From: Muraenolepis orangiensis
Taxonomy: Eukaryota; Chordata; Actinopteri; Gadiformes; Muraenolepididae
DNA: 64,000 nucleotides
Assembly: GCA_027704905.1 (NCBI GenBank)
Contig: CM051016.1
Location: forward strand, 16,677,538 to 16,741,537
Direction: 5' to 3'
Under the pieces are notes generated by a model. The model did no database searches. It saw only the letters and a list, made by a program, of their open reading frames with translations, and was not told where the DNA came from. The position numbers and the translations under genes were made by a program. This document shows, one piece after another, positions 1 to 11,266 of the stretch (positions are counted from its first letter, which is position 1; every line of letters begins with the position of its first letter).

Positions 1-1198
1 TCAGGAGTTTTATGTGATTCTTTGAGACCTTCCTTAGACGGTTTCTTGACTTCTTGTACTCTCTTCGAGGGCATTGTTTGTTCTTTTCCCTCCAGGGTCT
101 TTATCTTCTCTTCAGATGGCTTTTCCACCTCTTTCTTTGGCGGTACAGATGCCTCTTTTTTGTCTTTAGAAAGCTTCTTCACATCCTTTTCTTGAGATGG
201 TTTCTGTTGTTTTGGCTGATCTTTCAATAATCGTTTTGGTTCTCTCTCCTCTTTAGAATAAAGTGTGTTGTTCCCTTCCTTAGAAGCCATGGGCACTTTA
301 ATTTCCCCTTTAGAGGGTTTCTTCATTTCTTTTTCTGGTTTTATTGATTCCTTATCTTTTTTAGATAGTTGTTTCACCTCTTGTTCTGTCTTTGAAGGCT
401 TCTTTGGTTCTTTCTCTTTTTCAAGGGGTGATTCTTTTTTAACTTTGGCTGGTTTCTCAACTTTGTCCTTTTCCTCAGATTTGAGGTCAGGTCTCTTCTT
501 TTCTTCATCCTTCTCTTTTTGAGATAGTTCCTTCACTTTGTCCTCAACTTGTTTTTTGGGTTTGGCATCTTTGGATTTCTTTATTTCAGTCTCTTCTGTG
601 GCAACCTTTTGTGGTTCCTTGGCTTCTTTGGGTTGTTTAATCTCTTTGTCCTCTTCTTTGGATCGTTCTATTTGCACCTGTTCTACTTTAGCTGTTGTCA
701 CCTTTTCTTTCTCTGAAGACTTCTTCAGTTCTTCCTCCTTTTTGGAGGGTTTTTGTGGTTTCTTTGCTTTCTCGCCTTCCTCCAGAGTCTTTGGTTTAGT
801 TCTTTCCATTGAAGGTTTCTTAATGTGTGGTTCCTTCTCGTGTTTGGATGGTTTCTCCACTTCTTTTTCTACCTTTACGGGTTTCTTTGGCTCAGCTTCT
901 TCCTCAGAGGGCTTCTGTGATTTCTTCACACCCTTCTGTTGTTGCTCAACTTTGTCCTTTTCCTTAGACAGAGACTGTCTAAGGAATGATGTTTTCTTAG
1001 GTTTAGGTGATTTTTTCTCATCTGTTCCTGGTTCCTTTCTTAGTTTACTTTCTTCTTTAGAAGATTTCTTTATTTCTTCATCTTCTTTGGGTGGAATATG
1101 TGGTTCCTCCGCTTCTTTGGTTGGTTTCATCAGCTTTTGTTTAGAGGGTTCCCTTGACTCTTTTAGCTCTTTGGGAAGCGTTTTTTCTTCTTTGACTT
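1..1198 (-). other. trdn: trdn KEKE-repeat exon (runs off window)
   Basis: An uninterrupted minus-strand reading frame of 399 codons follows a tttag acceptor at 1199-1200. It continues past base 1, so its donor is not seen. The protein is dominated by Lys, Glu, Pro and Ser, with repeats of the form EKEPKKPSK and EVEKPSK. Such KEKE motifs in triadin mediate calsequestrin binding in the SR lumen. In mammals they are spread over many tiny exons; here they are fused into one exon. I checked the plus strand in this frame over most of the exon and found no tta, cta or tca triplets that would be stops. The Ser/Phe-rich plus-strand frames across the same bases are antisense shadows. Confidence 0.75.
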
Positions 1199-4100
1199 CT
1201 AAATGTCGACAAAAACAAAATAACATTACAAAATTAAATAAAAACATTTTTATTTTCTACCACATTTCTAACACCTTTCTATCTACTGCATTTTTACCGC
1301 ATTTTTTTTAATTATAATTTTGCCCACAATATGGTGATATCATGACCTAACTCCCCCTATATTTATTTCTTAGTTAGTACTCTTATACAAATAGTACACA
1401 TTTTATACCTGTGGTTGGTGTTTTCTCACTAGATGGTTTTGACTCAGGTTTGTCCTTTTTCTTAGATTGTTCTTTAATTAGAATTTTGTCTTTCATCTCA
1501 GGCTTAGACTCATCCTCATCTTCCTGCTGTTTTATTTCAGTGACCTTGTGTTCTGAAAGCAAAGTTTAGTGAACACCAGGTTGTAGCCCGATTTGTCTAT
1601 GTGTGTACAAAACCAAAACATAATTCCAGTCTAACTTCTAGGGTAACATCGGTAACATACTGTATAAGGATACTGAAACATACCTTTTAGAAGGACACTT
1701 TGAACCTCTTCTGTTGCCTTACTCTGTTTGGGCTCCCTGAGAACTAGATCATAAAGTTATTTAGAGTTTATTGTTGCAGTTGGCTCTAAAATACTCCATT
1801 AGAAAGCTTCCATGCATGTTACTATTAGAATGCACCTAGCTCAGCTGTAAACAAATAGCTCATTTGCAATGTCAGGCATAATTATAATTGAATATGTTAG
1901 TAATAAATATGCTATATGGTATAATTCCTCATCACAATAATGTCATGTAATTTGTTCAAAAAATATGTGTCATTGCCACGGTAATTTCCTCAAACAAATT
2001 GCAATAAAAATGTGAAGGTTAGAAAGTGCAAAATCTGGAAAGATTTGGTCAGGTTCCAACTTACCTCCTGGGCCATCCAAGGGCTGGCCAATATTCTTAT
2101 TATATATACACAACTTGCCCACTGTTTGTATGCATACTGTACATGATGAATATAAACGTGGTGAAAACAAGATGAAACATATGGGATGGTGAGGGTGTTT
2201 ATACCTTTCTTGTGTCGAGTGTCCTGTCTGCCTTTGTTCCTGAGCCTTGAGGCTTGTTCTTTGAGCATGGCCCTGAATATCCCTCTTCTGGCCTTATCAA
2301 AACCAATGTGAACCTTCTTCCTTCTCCTTGGTTCAGCTTTCGTGCTTTCACTGCTGTTGTTGTTGTTCTCGTCATCGTCGGTTATGTCATCTTGGTCAGC
2401 GAATGATGGGGAAGTTGAGATCTTTTCCTCATCTTCATTGTCAACTTCAGACACTGCATTGACACTACCAGGCTGTTCTGCTGTCAGGATGTCAAGATGG
2501 AGATGCTCAACCAATGTTTCATTTTCATCTTCCTTTTGGTCATCCTCTCTCCCCGGTCCAAACTGAGAATCGGTTTGATTCTCAGTGTGATCTTCAGTTT
2601 CATCCACCTTGGTGTCTTCTTCATCAAGAGAAATAAGGAAGCTTGCCTCCTCTGGCTCCTTATCTTCCCTATCTCCTTCCTCACTAATGTCTCCTAAAGT
2701 CAGATGTGTGACCTTTCCCTCTTCACTTAGGTCTTCATCATTGTCTAGATCCTCACTTGTGTCTACATCTTCGACAGCCTCATGGTCATCATCTAACTCA
2801 AGATCTTCATATTTCTTCACCATCACCTCATCCTCTGTCCTGAAGTCCTCCAGTTCTAATTGTTGTGATTGGTTCTCACCCTCTAATCCAAGCTCCAATT
2901 CTCCCTCCTCCTCAAATGTGTCCTCAAATAGTTTAGCTTTGTCTTCCTCCTCTTCTATTTCCTCTAATTTAAATGCATCTTCCTCTTCAAATATATAATC
3001 ATTTTCTTCCTCTAGGAGATCCTCCTCTTTCTTTCTCTCCTCCTCCTCTAGAAGGTCCTCATCTCTCTGTATCTCATCTCTCTCCTCAAAGAGTTTATCC
3101 TCTTCCTCCCTGTCATCATAATTTAAGAGATCCTCATCTTTTACCAACTCCTCCTCTAAGAGATCCTCCTTATACCCCCAGTCCTCATCTAAGAAAACCT
3201 TCTCTCTCTCCTCCTCATCTAAGAGAATATCCTCTGTCTCCTCCTCATCTAAGAGAATATCATCCTCCTTGTCTAAGATAACCGCCTCTTTCTCCTCCTG
3301 ATCTAGGAGAACCTCCTCTTCCTCTTGGAGAACCTCCTCTTCATCCATGTAGTCCTCTAAGAGAACCTTAATGTTGTCAATCTCATCCTCCTCTAGAAGT
3401 TCATCCTCTTTTTCTCTGTCCTCCTCGAAGAGAACCTTCTCTATGAGAACCTCCTCTTCCTCTATGTCCTCCTTCTCGAAGAGAACCTCCTGTTCCTCAA
3501 TGTCCTCCTCGAAGAGAACCGCCTCTTTCTCAATCTCCTCTAGGAGAACCTCCTCTTCCTCCATGTCCCACTCTAAGAGAACCTCCTCTTTCTCTATCGC
3601 TAGCAGGTCATCCTCTTCCTCTCTGTCCTCGTCCTCTAGGAGAACCTCCTCTTCCTCTGTGTCATTGTCTAAGAGAACCTCCTCTTTCTCTATCGCTAGA
3701 AGGTCATCCTCTTCCTCTCTGTCCTCGTCCTCTAGGAGAACCTCCTCTTCCTCTGTGTCATTGTCTAAGAGAACCTCCTCTTTCTCTATCGCTAGAAGGT
3801 CATCTTCTTCCTCTCTGTCCTCGTCCTCTAGGAGAACCTCCTCTTCATCTGTATCATTGTCTAAGAGAACCTCCACCTCCTCTAACATATCCTCCTTTTT
3901 CTCCTCTTCCTCTAAGATAACCCCCTCTTCCTCCCCGTCCTCCTCCTTTAGGAGATGCTCCTCTTCCTCATCTGATGCATCCGTCTCTAATTTGACCCCC
4001 TCTACTTTTTCCAGTTCCCTTATCTCATCTTCCACCATCCAAGTCTGCTTCCCATCATCGTATTCCACGTCCTCTTCCCCCCTGGAGTCTTCCTCCTCCT

Positions 4101-7100
4101 CCATCTCCTCCATATCTGTCTCATCGTCATCATCGGCCTCCTCTTCCCCTCCATGTTCCTCAGCCTCATCTTCAGCGAGCAAGATTTCATTTAGTATCTC
4201 TTCTTCCTCCACCTTGCTGAGCTTGTCATTTGAAGATGGCTCTTTTTCTGCTTTGTGGTCAGTTATCTCCGGAGAAGCGGCAGCTTCCCTTTGGGCACCA
4301 CTCATCATCTCTGCAACTGTATTATGAAACCATTTGGTGTTTGTTTCCCATAACATCCCGTAACATTTTGGTGCTTTTAACACAGAGGTTTATCCAAGCA
4401 CTTTTTACAACAGGGAATTATGGAGTGAGGATGCAAAGTAAACTTTGTCATTCATATGCTGTTTGATGGTTTTCATAAACATGACGTATGCTTCCGTGCA
4501 AAGATCAAATCAAACATTCCCGGGAACACAGACATTATATTATACAGTCGAATAACATTTTTTCAGTTAAGATTATTGACAGAAAGAAGATGCTAATGCG
4601 GAGAAGGACAATATGACATTAGACCGAAACAAATGTGCAAATGGAGAGACTGACCCGTTAAATATAAGTTTTCATGCTTAGTACTCAAACATTTGGAAGT
4701 TACAAAAAAGTTCACACATATACAAACTGTACTGCATTCAGACATTTATTTTGTTGAACGTATTACAATAACGTATTGGACCGTGCATCGATTTGTTTAA
4801 TTTTGTTTTCCGAATGGTCAGCATACAAACTGTAGGCTTGTTGTCTCACGTTAAACAGAAATCACAAGTGAAACCTGACTCTAATGTAAATTTGCATTAA
4901 ATGGCAGACATTAATAATTGGCAGATCTTGTTAGTGTGACAGTCGAAGCAGTTAGGACATGCTTATCTCTAGCAAAACATATCAGCAAAATCAAGCACCA
5001 ACAATAAGAACTTATTATGTATATTTTTTTCATTTTCATTTTTATTGCATTACATACAGTTGAGTGTGGCTTACCTTGTTCAATTGGTGGCATAAATACA
5101 CCTGGATATCAGAATAATATAAATATAGTTTGAATTTAATCTAATTAAATATAATTTGAAATGCATGGTTGACAGTCTCATCAACAAAACAACATCACTA
5201 CTAACCTTGTTTCCTCACTGAATGTATCTGAGACGATGAATCAATTATTTCATCTAAACAAATAAATATGGAGACAAAACATGAGTTATGGAACTATTCA
5301 CAATCAATTATTCAAATGTTTAAAAATCATTTTAACATGTGAAAATTCCCATACCTTTTTCTTTTACAACCAGAGGCGTGGCTGCAGGTTCACCTTTAAA
5401 AGCAATATACACAACATTAACCATCCACAACACAGATACACATCTGTAGCGTTTTTGTGTACCGGTATTGATACGTGTAATATTATCAGTTGAAAAGTAC
5501 CTTGATCATCAGTGACCATGCCCAAGAACAGCTCTTTCTTGTCGGTCATTTCCACCAAAGACTCTGTGACCGCTTGCATGGGATCAACTTCCACCTCAGG
5601 AAGGATTCCTAAAAAAACAAAATTCAGCACAATAAATACGTAATTCAAGTAGATGTGTCTCAGGGTGCAAAAGGTTACAAACATTTAAAGATCTTTAGGA
5701 GGTAGTAATCTCCATCATGACATAGGTAAAAGTGAGTCACCATTGTTCATAGTTGATGTTACTGTTGCTTCAGGCAAGCGCACTAATAGCTTTAAAGCAA
5801 GTTTGTCAAATGGTGTCTTCATCAGATCATAGATGAATGAAATATAATACAAATTAATATAATGCGTATGTCATGTTGTTCAATGTCCCTGTCCACTACA
5901 TGTATACCATTTTAGTGCTAGCTTCAGTTAAATAGTACCTTGTTCACCCATCAGCAGGTTGGAGAAGTAGGCCACAAGCATCATCACCTCCTCAGTGATG
6001 ATCTCCTTGATTCCTCTCAGGACCTCCATGGGATTAATTCCCATGGCCTCCTGGATACCTGATCAATGAACAATACATTGATACAGCAGTTAGCATAGTT
6101 ATTATTATTTTTTAGTTATTATGTTATATTGTGTGTAAGATGAGTGGACTTTGAGTAAAGTTAGATGCACAGTATCACTTTTTGAAATTGCGATTTTAAC
6201 CCTTTTTCCCCCATCATAGAAAATCAAACTTTTTTCCTTGATACAAGACATATTTGATATTATTAATTTTCAATGCATACTCGTGAGGTAGGAGGAGGTA
6301 GGTATGTCAAACCAGGGAATAGATACCTTGAACGGTGTCCAACACTGTGTCCAAAACAGTGCACAGCATGTCCTGGACGTAGCCTACTAATCCGCCTACA
6401 TAGTCATTGGTAACACTGAAGGCATCCCTGCCCACCGCCACGGGGTCAACCAAGCTAATGTCAGGGGTTCCTATTGGGGGAAGGGAAACCGTTAGTCCCA
6501 CGCCTAGCTTAGTAGTTTAGTTTGTTAAACGTACAGTATTAACACATCTAAAATACAAATAACATCTTTGTCTTGTCTTAAGTTAGGGTTTTCCACACTA
6601 CATTGTGTGAGAAAAAATTAGGTCCATGCCACGATCGGAAATCTAGAAATATTTATTAGCCTAATTGTTAACAGGGTTGTAAATGTCGACGAGTGGATTA
6701 ACTTGTGACATGATTTTACGTTTTTTAAGTAGAAGAATACAAAATTACCTTTTGTTATGTCCAGAATGCCGTCGAGGACATTGGACAGTCCGTCCTGGGC
6801 AGAACCGACCACTCCGCTCATGGAGTCGTCGGTAAAATGGAAGAAATCCCTGATGAGGACCACAGGGTCCATGAAGCTAATGTCTGTGGCTCCTGAGAAA
6901 CATAAAACAAATATATATATATATATATGAAGACCACTCAAAAATGGAACTAAACCCAACCCGAACGGAACAGATTCTGAATAGCTGAGATTGAATTGAA
7001 TTGGCCACAGGACATGATTGTAATATGTAAACTTTGTGTTTAAGTGAATGTCCATGGCAAAATATGGACAAACGTCCTGTTGACCTGTTTAGTATTCAGT

Positions 7101-9450
7101 AATAACTAATAAAGATGATCAACAATAGATATTAGCAAAAATGCTAGGACGGTAAGTATATAATATATACCTTTCCCTACATCCAGAATAGTGTCCACCA
7201 TAGCACCGAGCATTTCCTGAACGTTGCTTAGCATGTCGTTTGTGAGGTCATTAGCAGTGGCGAAGGCTCCCCTGCCCACCACCACAGGGTCAATGACGCT
7301 CAGGTCAGTTTTTCCTGCAAGGATAAAAGAATAGAAAATAAAAATGTGTTTGATTAAAAGAAAATTCATTAAGTATGAATTTGGGTTTTCTGTGAAGGAT
7401 CACTGAGGTTGAATGTGACCAATGACCAGTTAGCTATGTGTATATTATATGTAGCGCAATTGCGCTACATATTTGCCCTGCGCAAATATGTCAAAGAAAC
7501 ATGGCAAAGATGGCAAGCTCAAGGGATATTATATAATAACAATTAAACGTTATCGATATTGATCAATATCTAGTGGCGATTCAGTTTCTGGTTCTGGTTA
7601 TGAAGTTATGAAGCGGGTGGTAGGTAATACCTGAACTAATGTTGGATATAGTGTCTAGTATGAAATCCAACAGTGTACAGAGCAGGTCCTTAAAGCAGCC
7701 TGTATTTTCACTCAGGAAATCGTTGGTAGAGTGAAATAAGCCTCGTCCAATGATCACTGGGTCAACGTAGCTTAGGTAGAGGTTTCCTGTGAGTGTAAAA
7801 AAATTAGACACAAAGTTACTTTCACAGTCACATCGGTGTGCTATTAACTTCTGCATTATGGCTTTCACTCAAAGTTATTATAACTGTTGCTATTACTGTA
7901 GCTTGTACTATGTTTGTAGGCTATTAATGTTATGGAGCGGGGGGTAGCTTGTCATACCATCTTCGTCAGAAAACTGTTGAACGAATGCCTCCTTGACTTC
8001 TTCTATTTCTTCTGTTGCATAATTTGCTACCGATATTGGGTCACTTAATTCAGGGGAACACTCTGGAGGTGGAAAAATTATAATTAGTAAATCTAGACTC
8101 AAGATCATAGATTCCAAATTTCTAGTTTTCTGTTTGAAACGTAAAAAAAAACGTGAAAATTGTACCTTGAACTTTGAACAGGAGGCTTGATACTTCATCA
8201 AAGGCATTGTTAACAGATTGTACGGGGTTCAGAATGATCTCCTGTATGTCTGAGAGCACACGCACAAGTGTAAATTACATTACATTACATTACATTACAT
8301 TACATTACAGTCATTTAGCAGATGCTTTTATCCAAAGCGTGTTTCACCAAAGGAAGGTTAGAGAACCACTCGTCACCAGATGTCAAAAGTGCATTTCTAA
8401 CAACTCTCCAAGTACTGAATCACTCAGGTTACTCAGGTAAAAATACAATAAGTTCAGGTATAAGTTAATATTATGCTGACTGCTGAAGTGCTAGTTTGGC
8501 ACGTATAAGAAAGAAGGCATAGATACAGGCTTCTGTGTGGCAAATAAGTATGGAGGACCGTGAAATCAAAACTAAATACATAACTCTATAAATAATAAAA
8601 AAGAAATACATGTAGAAACAAAAGAAACTCAAACATCATTTATTAATCATTTTCTTTTACATTTTGGAAGTTTTTCGGTCCTCCATAAATAAGAGACGGA
8701 GAGAGATAAACTGAGTAAGAGAGAGAGAGAGATGATGACCTGAGGACATTTGAGTGTAACTCACCAGGGACAGCCTTATATTCTACAAAGTCGAACATCA
8801 CCACGCCCACGACCCCCCAGGAGATGAGCGCCACGAGAGCCACCACCAGCTCCGCTGAGACCCTCAGCTTCCCCAGCACACCCTGACCATGGGGCCGGAC
8901 AGCGACCGCACCCCTGGCTGCAGAGAGAGAAAGACATTTCCCTCCATTTGACCTTGACCTGAGGAGTGGCTGACTTTACTGATCCCCACCCAGGTGTGTT
9001 ATGCTTTTAGGTTTTCAATTTGAACAATACTGGGATGTTAGCAATATCCCAATTCTAACTGGTGTGGAACACTTGGTGTTGTAACAGTGTTCACCCTAAA
9101 GCACAAAGCTGTCTGGATGTATGCAGGCACAATGGCCTTATAATAATAATTATTATTATTATTGTAATTAAATCTTCAATCCATGTAGGTCTAAGTTCAA
9201 ATGTTTAGTTTACTTATGCAAACATCATTATAGCACTGTTTTCATTTTATTAGGTCTGACATTAGGTCTGACATTAATGGGAATCTTCCATCGGAATGGC
9301 GTGATGCAGCCTATAGTTCACATCATTTCAAATAGACGTGTTTTGAAAAGAAGCAGGGCGTGTGTTTCCGACGATTAGGGGCACAGTGGAAAATGCTGGT
9401 CATAGCATTTTATGGTGTCCTTGCACTCCTCGTCACCCGACCAGATTACC

Positions 9451-9489
<39 letters not shown>

Positions 9490-10307
9490 GCGGCGTCAAG
9501 TTTATTTCTCAAATTAGAACTGGTGCCAAGGTGTCCTGTGACACCACCCCCCCCCCCCCCCCCCAACACCACACCACCACTCTGGCCTGCTGGTCTATCC
9601 AGCTTCACTTCCTCAAAAAACAAATACTGCATGTTGCTCAAATCCCATGTATTATACAAACAAACAAAAACATGTCACTACACAGCAGGGCAAGCAACAA
9701 ATCAATCAACAAATCAAGGGCGTTGTCACACCTGGGTTTTTTTTGTTTTTTAAATAAGTTTGAAAAGACTTTCAGAATCTTTAAAAAAACAAACACGCAA
9801 AGGCAGGGAAAGACAAACAAGTACTAAAAAGTCAGAGGAGCAATCATAATGCTCCAAGAGAACCCAGCTAATGCGTTGGCTACATGATATGCTGTATTTA
9901 TAGTCACCGACTTTCAGCACCTTTTCAAAGTGGGAGTAGGCCTTCCTTGCACCAACGGTAGTAGTAGTTTTGTTTTTAGTAGACCGTTTTAACATTATAA
10001 CTTATTGAACCACACTACTAACCACACTAGTACATTATATATTACCATGCACTTTACTGCAACATTTGCACTCTGGTTAGATGCCAAATTCCTTTATATG
10101 TGCTGTACTTGTGCTGTGCACTGACAATGCATTTGAATCTAATCTAATGTAATCTAATCTAATCTGATCTAATCTAATCCCAGTGCTTTCAGTCATGATT
10201 TGTATTGTCAGTGTTTTGCCTTTGTTTGTTTTTGTTAGTTTGTGCAAAGCATGACATAACCTCTGTTAACTCCCCGGACAGGTGTGCCATGCCCTACCTT
10301 CAGCCAT
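1..10307 (-). CDS. trdn: Triadin-like sarcoplasmic reticulum protein (5' part; 3' end outside window)
   Basis: Exons in transcript order (minus strand): 10307-10298, 8917-8765, 8249-8166, 8062-7958, 7786-7631, 7314-7171, 6892-6749, 6470-6327, 6058-5939, 5608-5501, 5381-5355, 5253-5206, 5101-5075, 4316-2205, 2083-2065 (doubtful), 1736-1684, 1552-1409, 1198-1. They join in one frame to about 1,598 codons with almost every boundary in phase 1. The N-terminus has a short cytosolic stretch, one membrane segment and then VVMFDFVEYK, matching triadin VMFDLVDYK. Later exons match the luminal DP-helix of triadin and its KEKE repeats. Known role: triadin is a single-pass junctional SR protein linking the ryanodine receptor and calsequestrin in muscle. 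It is at least twice the usual length because of expanded luminal exons. ASPH/junctin is the alternative, but it has VWFDLVDYE at this place and lacks KEKE repeats. Synteny with fyn, marcks and col10a1 also favours trdn. Confidence 0.75.
1409..2083 (-). other. trdn: Three short trdn exons (1409-1552, 1684-1736, 2065-2083)
   Basis: 1409-1552 (144 bp, phase 1 to 1) encodes a Lys/Glu-rich segment ending EKTPTT. 1684-1736 (53 bp) encodes EPKQSKATEEVQSVLLK and needs phase 2 at its start. 2065-2083 is a possible 19-bp microexon between ggccag and gtaagt that would change the phase from 1 to 2, as required. The first two have good splice sites and triadin-like composition. The 19-bp exon rests only on splice motifs and phase arithmetic. 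Confidence 0.5.
2205..4316 (-). other. trdn: Giant acidic trdn exon (704 codons)
   Basis: The frame is open from the acceptor ataatacag at 4317 to the donor gtataa at 2204, 2,112 bp long and phase 1 at both ends. The product is overwhelmingly Glu/Asp with periodic hydrophobic pairs, recurring as EEEVLLEE, EEDLLEEE and similar. It starts VAEMMSGAQREAAASPEITD and ends in a basic segment, KAEPRRRKKVHIGFDKARRG. Three nearly identical 32-residue repeats lie in the middle. Long acidic luminal stretches are typical of low-affinity, high-capacity calcium binders of the SR such as calsequestrin and HRC, so a calcium-binding role is inferred. I know of no equivalent exon in mammalian triadin. The Ser-rich plus-strand frame at 3371-4327 is its antisense shadow. 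Confidence 0.7.
3572..3859 (-). repeat. Three tandem 96-bp coding repeats in the acidic trdn exon
   Basis: Copies start at 3572, 3668 and 3764, with a partial fourth from 3860; each is 96 bp and differs by only a few bases. Each encodes 32 residues including EEVLLDNDT and EEEDDLLAIEK. The unit length is a multiple of three, so copy-number change keeps the frame. Less regular copies of an 8-11 residue acidic unit extend from about 3040 to 3900. Confidence 0.9.
5075..5381 (-). other. trdn: Three trdn microexons (27, 48 and 27 bp)
   Basis: 5075-5101 encodes VFMPPIEQ, 5206-5253 encodes DEIIDSSSQIHSVRKQ and 5355-5381 encodes TPLVVKEK. Each has canonical AG and GT borders, a length divisible by three and phase 1 at both ends, matching the neighbouring exons. 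Short in-frame exons are characteristic of triadin and allow exon-skipping isoforms. Confidence 0.6.
5501..8249 (-). other. trdn: Tandem array of eight DP/NP-motif luminal exons of trdn
   Basis: Exons 8166-8249, 7958-8062, 7631-7786, 7171-7314, 6749-6892, 6327-6470, 5939-6058 and 5501-5608 are all phase 1 to 1. Each carries a short hydrophobic lead, then DP or NP, then an amphipathic helix. Examples are NPVQSVNNAF, DPISVANYA, DPVIIGRGLF, DPVVVGRGAF, DPVVLIRDFF, DPVAVGRDAF, NPMEVLRGI and DPMQAVTESL. The NPMEVLRGI exon, which continues AYFSNLL, best matches the single mammalian exon with DPLKLVRDAM and FFSLLSDII. The others therefore look like duplicates of it. Three exons are exactly 144 bp with left edges exactly 422 bp apart. 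Confidence 0.75.
8273..8450 (-). mobile_element. L2-type LINE/SINE 3' tail fragment with (TACAT)n
   Basis: A run of TTACA repeats is followed by catttagcagatgcttttatcc and aaagc. This is the reverse complement of the tail at the end of the LINE near 21050 (taagtcgctttggat... aaagcgtc). It lies in a trdn intron. Confidence 0.6.
8765..8917 (-). other. trdn: trdn transmembrane exon
   Basis: This 153-bp exon lies between the acceptor tctctgcag and the donor gtgagt. It encodes a short basic cytosolic part (KLRV), a hydrophobic span (VVALVALISWGVVGVVMF) and DFVEYKAVP. The segment after the membrane is the triadin signature that precedes the luminal region. The cytosolic N-terminus totals only about 25 residues, shorter than the roughly 47 of human triadin. 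Confidence 0.8.
10040..10185 (+). mobile_element. Retroelement 3' end with (TCTAA)n tail
   Basis: The sequence around 10045 (accatgcac, then ctgcaacatttgcactctgg) continues through gtgctgtacttgtgctgt and ends in repeated TCTAA units. A second copy of the same end occurs at 63688-63797, which shows it is an interspersed element. It lies upstream of the trdn transmembrane exon. Confidence 0.55.
10298..10307 (-). other. trdn: Candidate trdn start exon (MAE plus split codon)
   Basis: ATG at 10307 sits in a strong Kozak context (caccATGG). It encodes Met-Ala-Glu and one further base before the donor gtaggg. The phase fits the transmembrane exon exactly (GCC Ala across the junction), giving MAEARGAV. 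Human triadin also begins with a very short first coding exon. Without transcript data the start remains provisional. Confidence 0.5.
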
Positions 10308-11266
10308 GGTGATACAAAGGTATTTATGCTGTGATCCTTGGGTTTGTGGCAGACAGATCTACACACAGAATTGGGTCTGGGGGGGGGGGGGATTTAAAGC
10401 TTTCCAGTGAATCCGATCAGCATCCACTTGTTCGTCAATGTGCGACCCAGAGTCAGATCGGTTATTCCATTTCCTTGGCGAGACGGCTGCGATCCCGTCT
10501 TGTTTTCCCGAACCCAATAAAATCCACTGGCTGAATGCTTCCAAATGGAACCAAAAGAAGAGGCAAAAAAGAGGCAGACGGCGATGGAGGAATGGAGGAC
10601 AGTATCAGGGCAGTAGTAGAAGTGAGTTTACAGAAAGCTGGGAATTTGGTGCTGCCAAAAGGGCAGCATTGCAGGCGGGCGTCTGGGGGGGGGGGTGATG
10701 AGGGAAAGGGAGACCAAATCAGGGGGAGGAGAGAGGCGAGCTAAGCGGGTGAGTGAGACATGGGGGAACAGTAAGTATACCCCACCCAATTTGTTTGTGC
10801 CTCGGATTGGTATAGGTCGGTACGGATCACACATTGGAGGGTCCCTCCAATGTAACCTTACCCCCCCCTCTCCCCCCACCCACCCAAATTCGCAAGCTCT
10901 CAGGTTATTCTTAGCCGGTGTACCAGCACACCAGCCTCACTGACAGGCCTTTTTTGGTGGCTGAGGGTGTGTGTGTGTGTGTGTGTGAGACGCTAGGTGG
11001 CTAAACAGGGAGCCCCTCCTGGCGATCTAGTGTAATCATTCCTATTGCGCTTTCATTTAAAAGTCATAAGTCTTACTCCATGATGCTTACCAACATTGTT
11101 TCGTTCTTCTACACCCAGACTACGAGATATTTATTGCATTTCAAACCTGTTTACTTGCTCACTGTGGGAATGAATGTCCTTTTTAATGAGTGACGAACTT
11201 TTTAATTCATTCATTCTTTCAACACCTCACAGATACCAACGAGGTACACTTCGTTCCCCCTCGGGG

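Noticed and set aside
265..4327. Long Ser/Phe/Leu-rich plus-strand frames (265-1311, 2609-2998, 3371-4327)
   Set aside because: They are exact antisense of the Lys/Glu- and Glu/Asp-rich trdn exons; the GAA/GAG and AAA/AAG codons give TTC/CTC/TTT antisense and so no stops. No start or splice support.
8643..8917. ASPH/junctin identity for the 1-10307 gene
   Set aside because: The membrane-proximal motif is VMFDFVEYK as in triadin, KEKE repeats follow, no hydroxylase exons are seen, and synteny is that of TRDN.
10320..10345. TATA box for trdn at gcataaatacc
   Set aside because: It is only about 17 bases upstream of the proposed ATG, too close to place a transcription start before the start codon.
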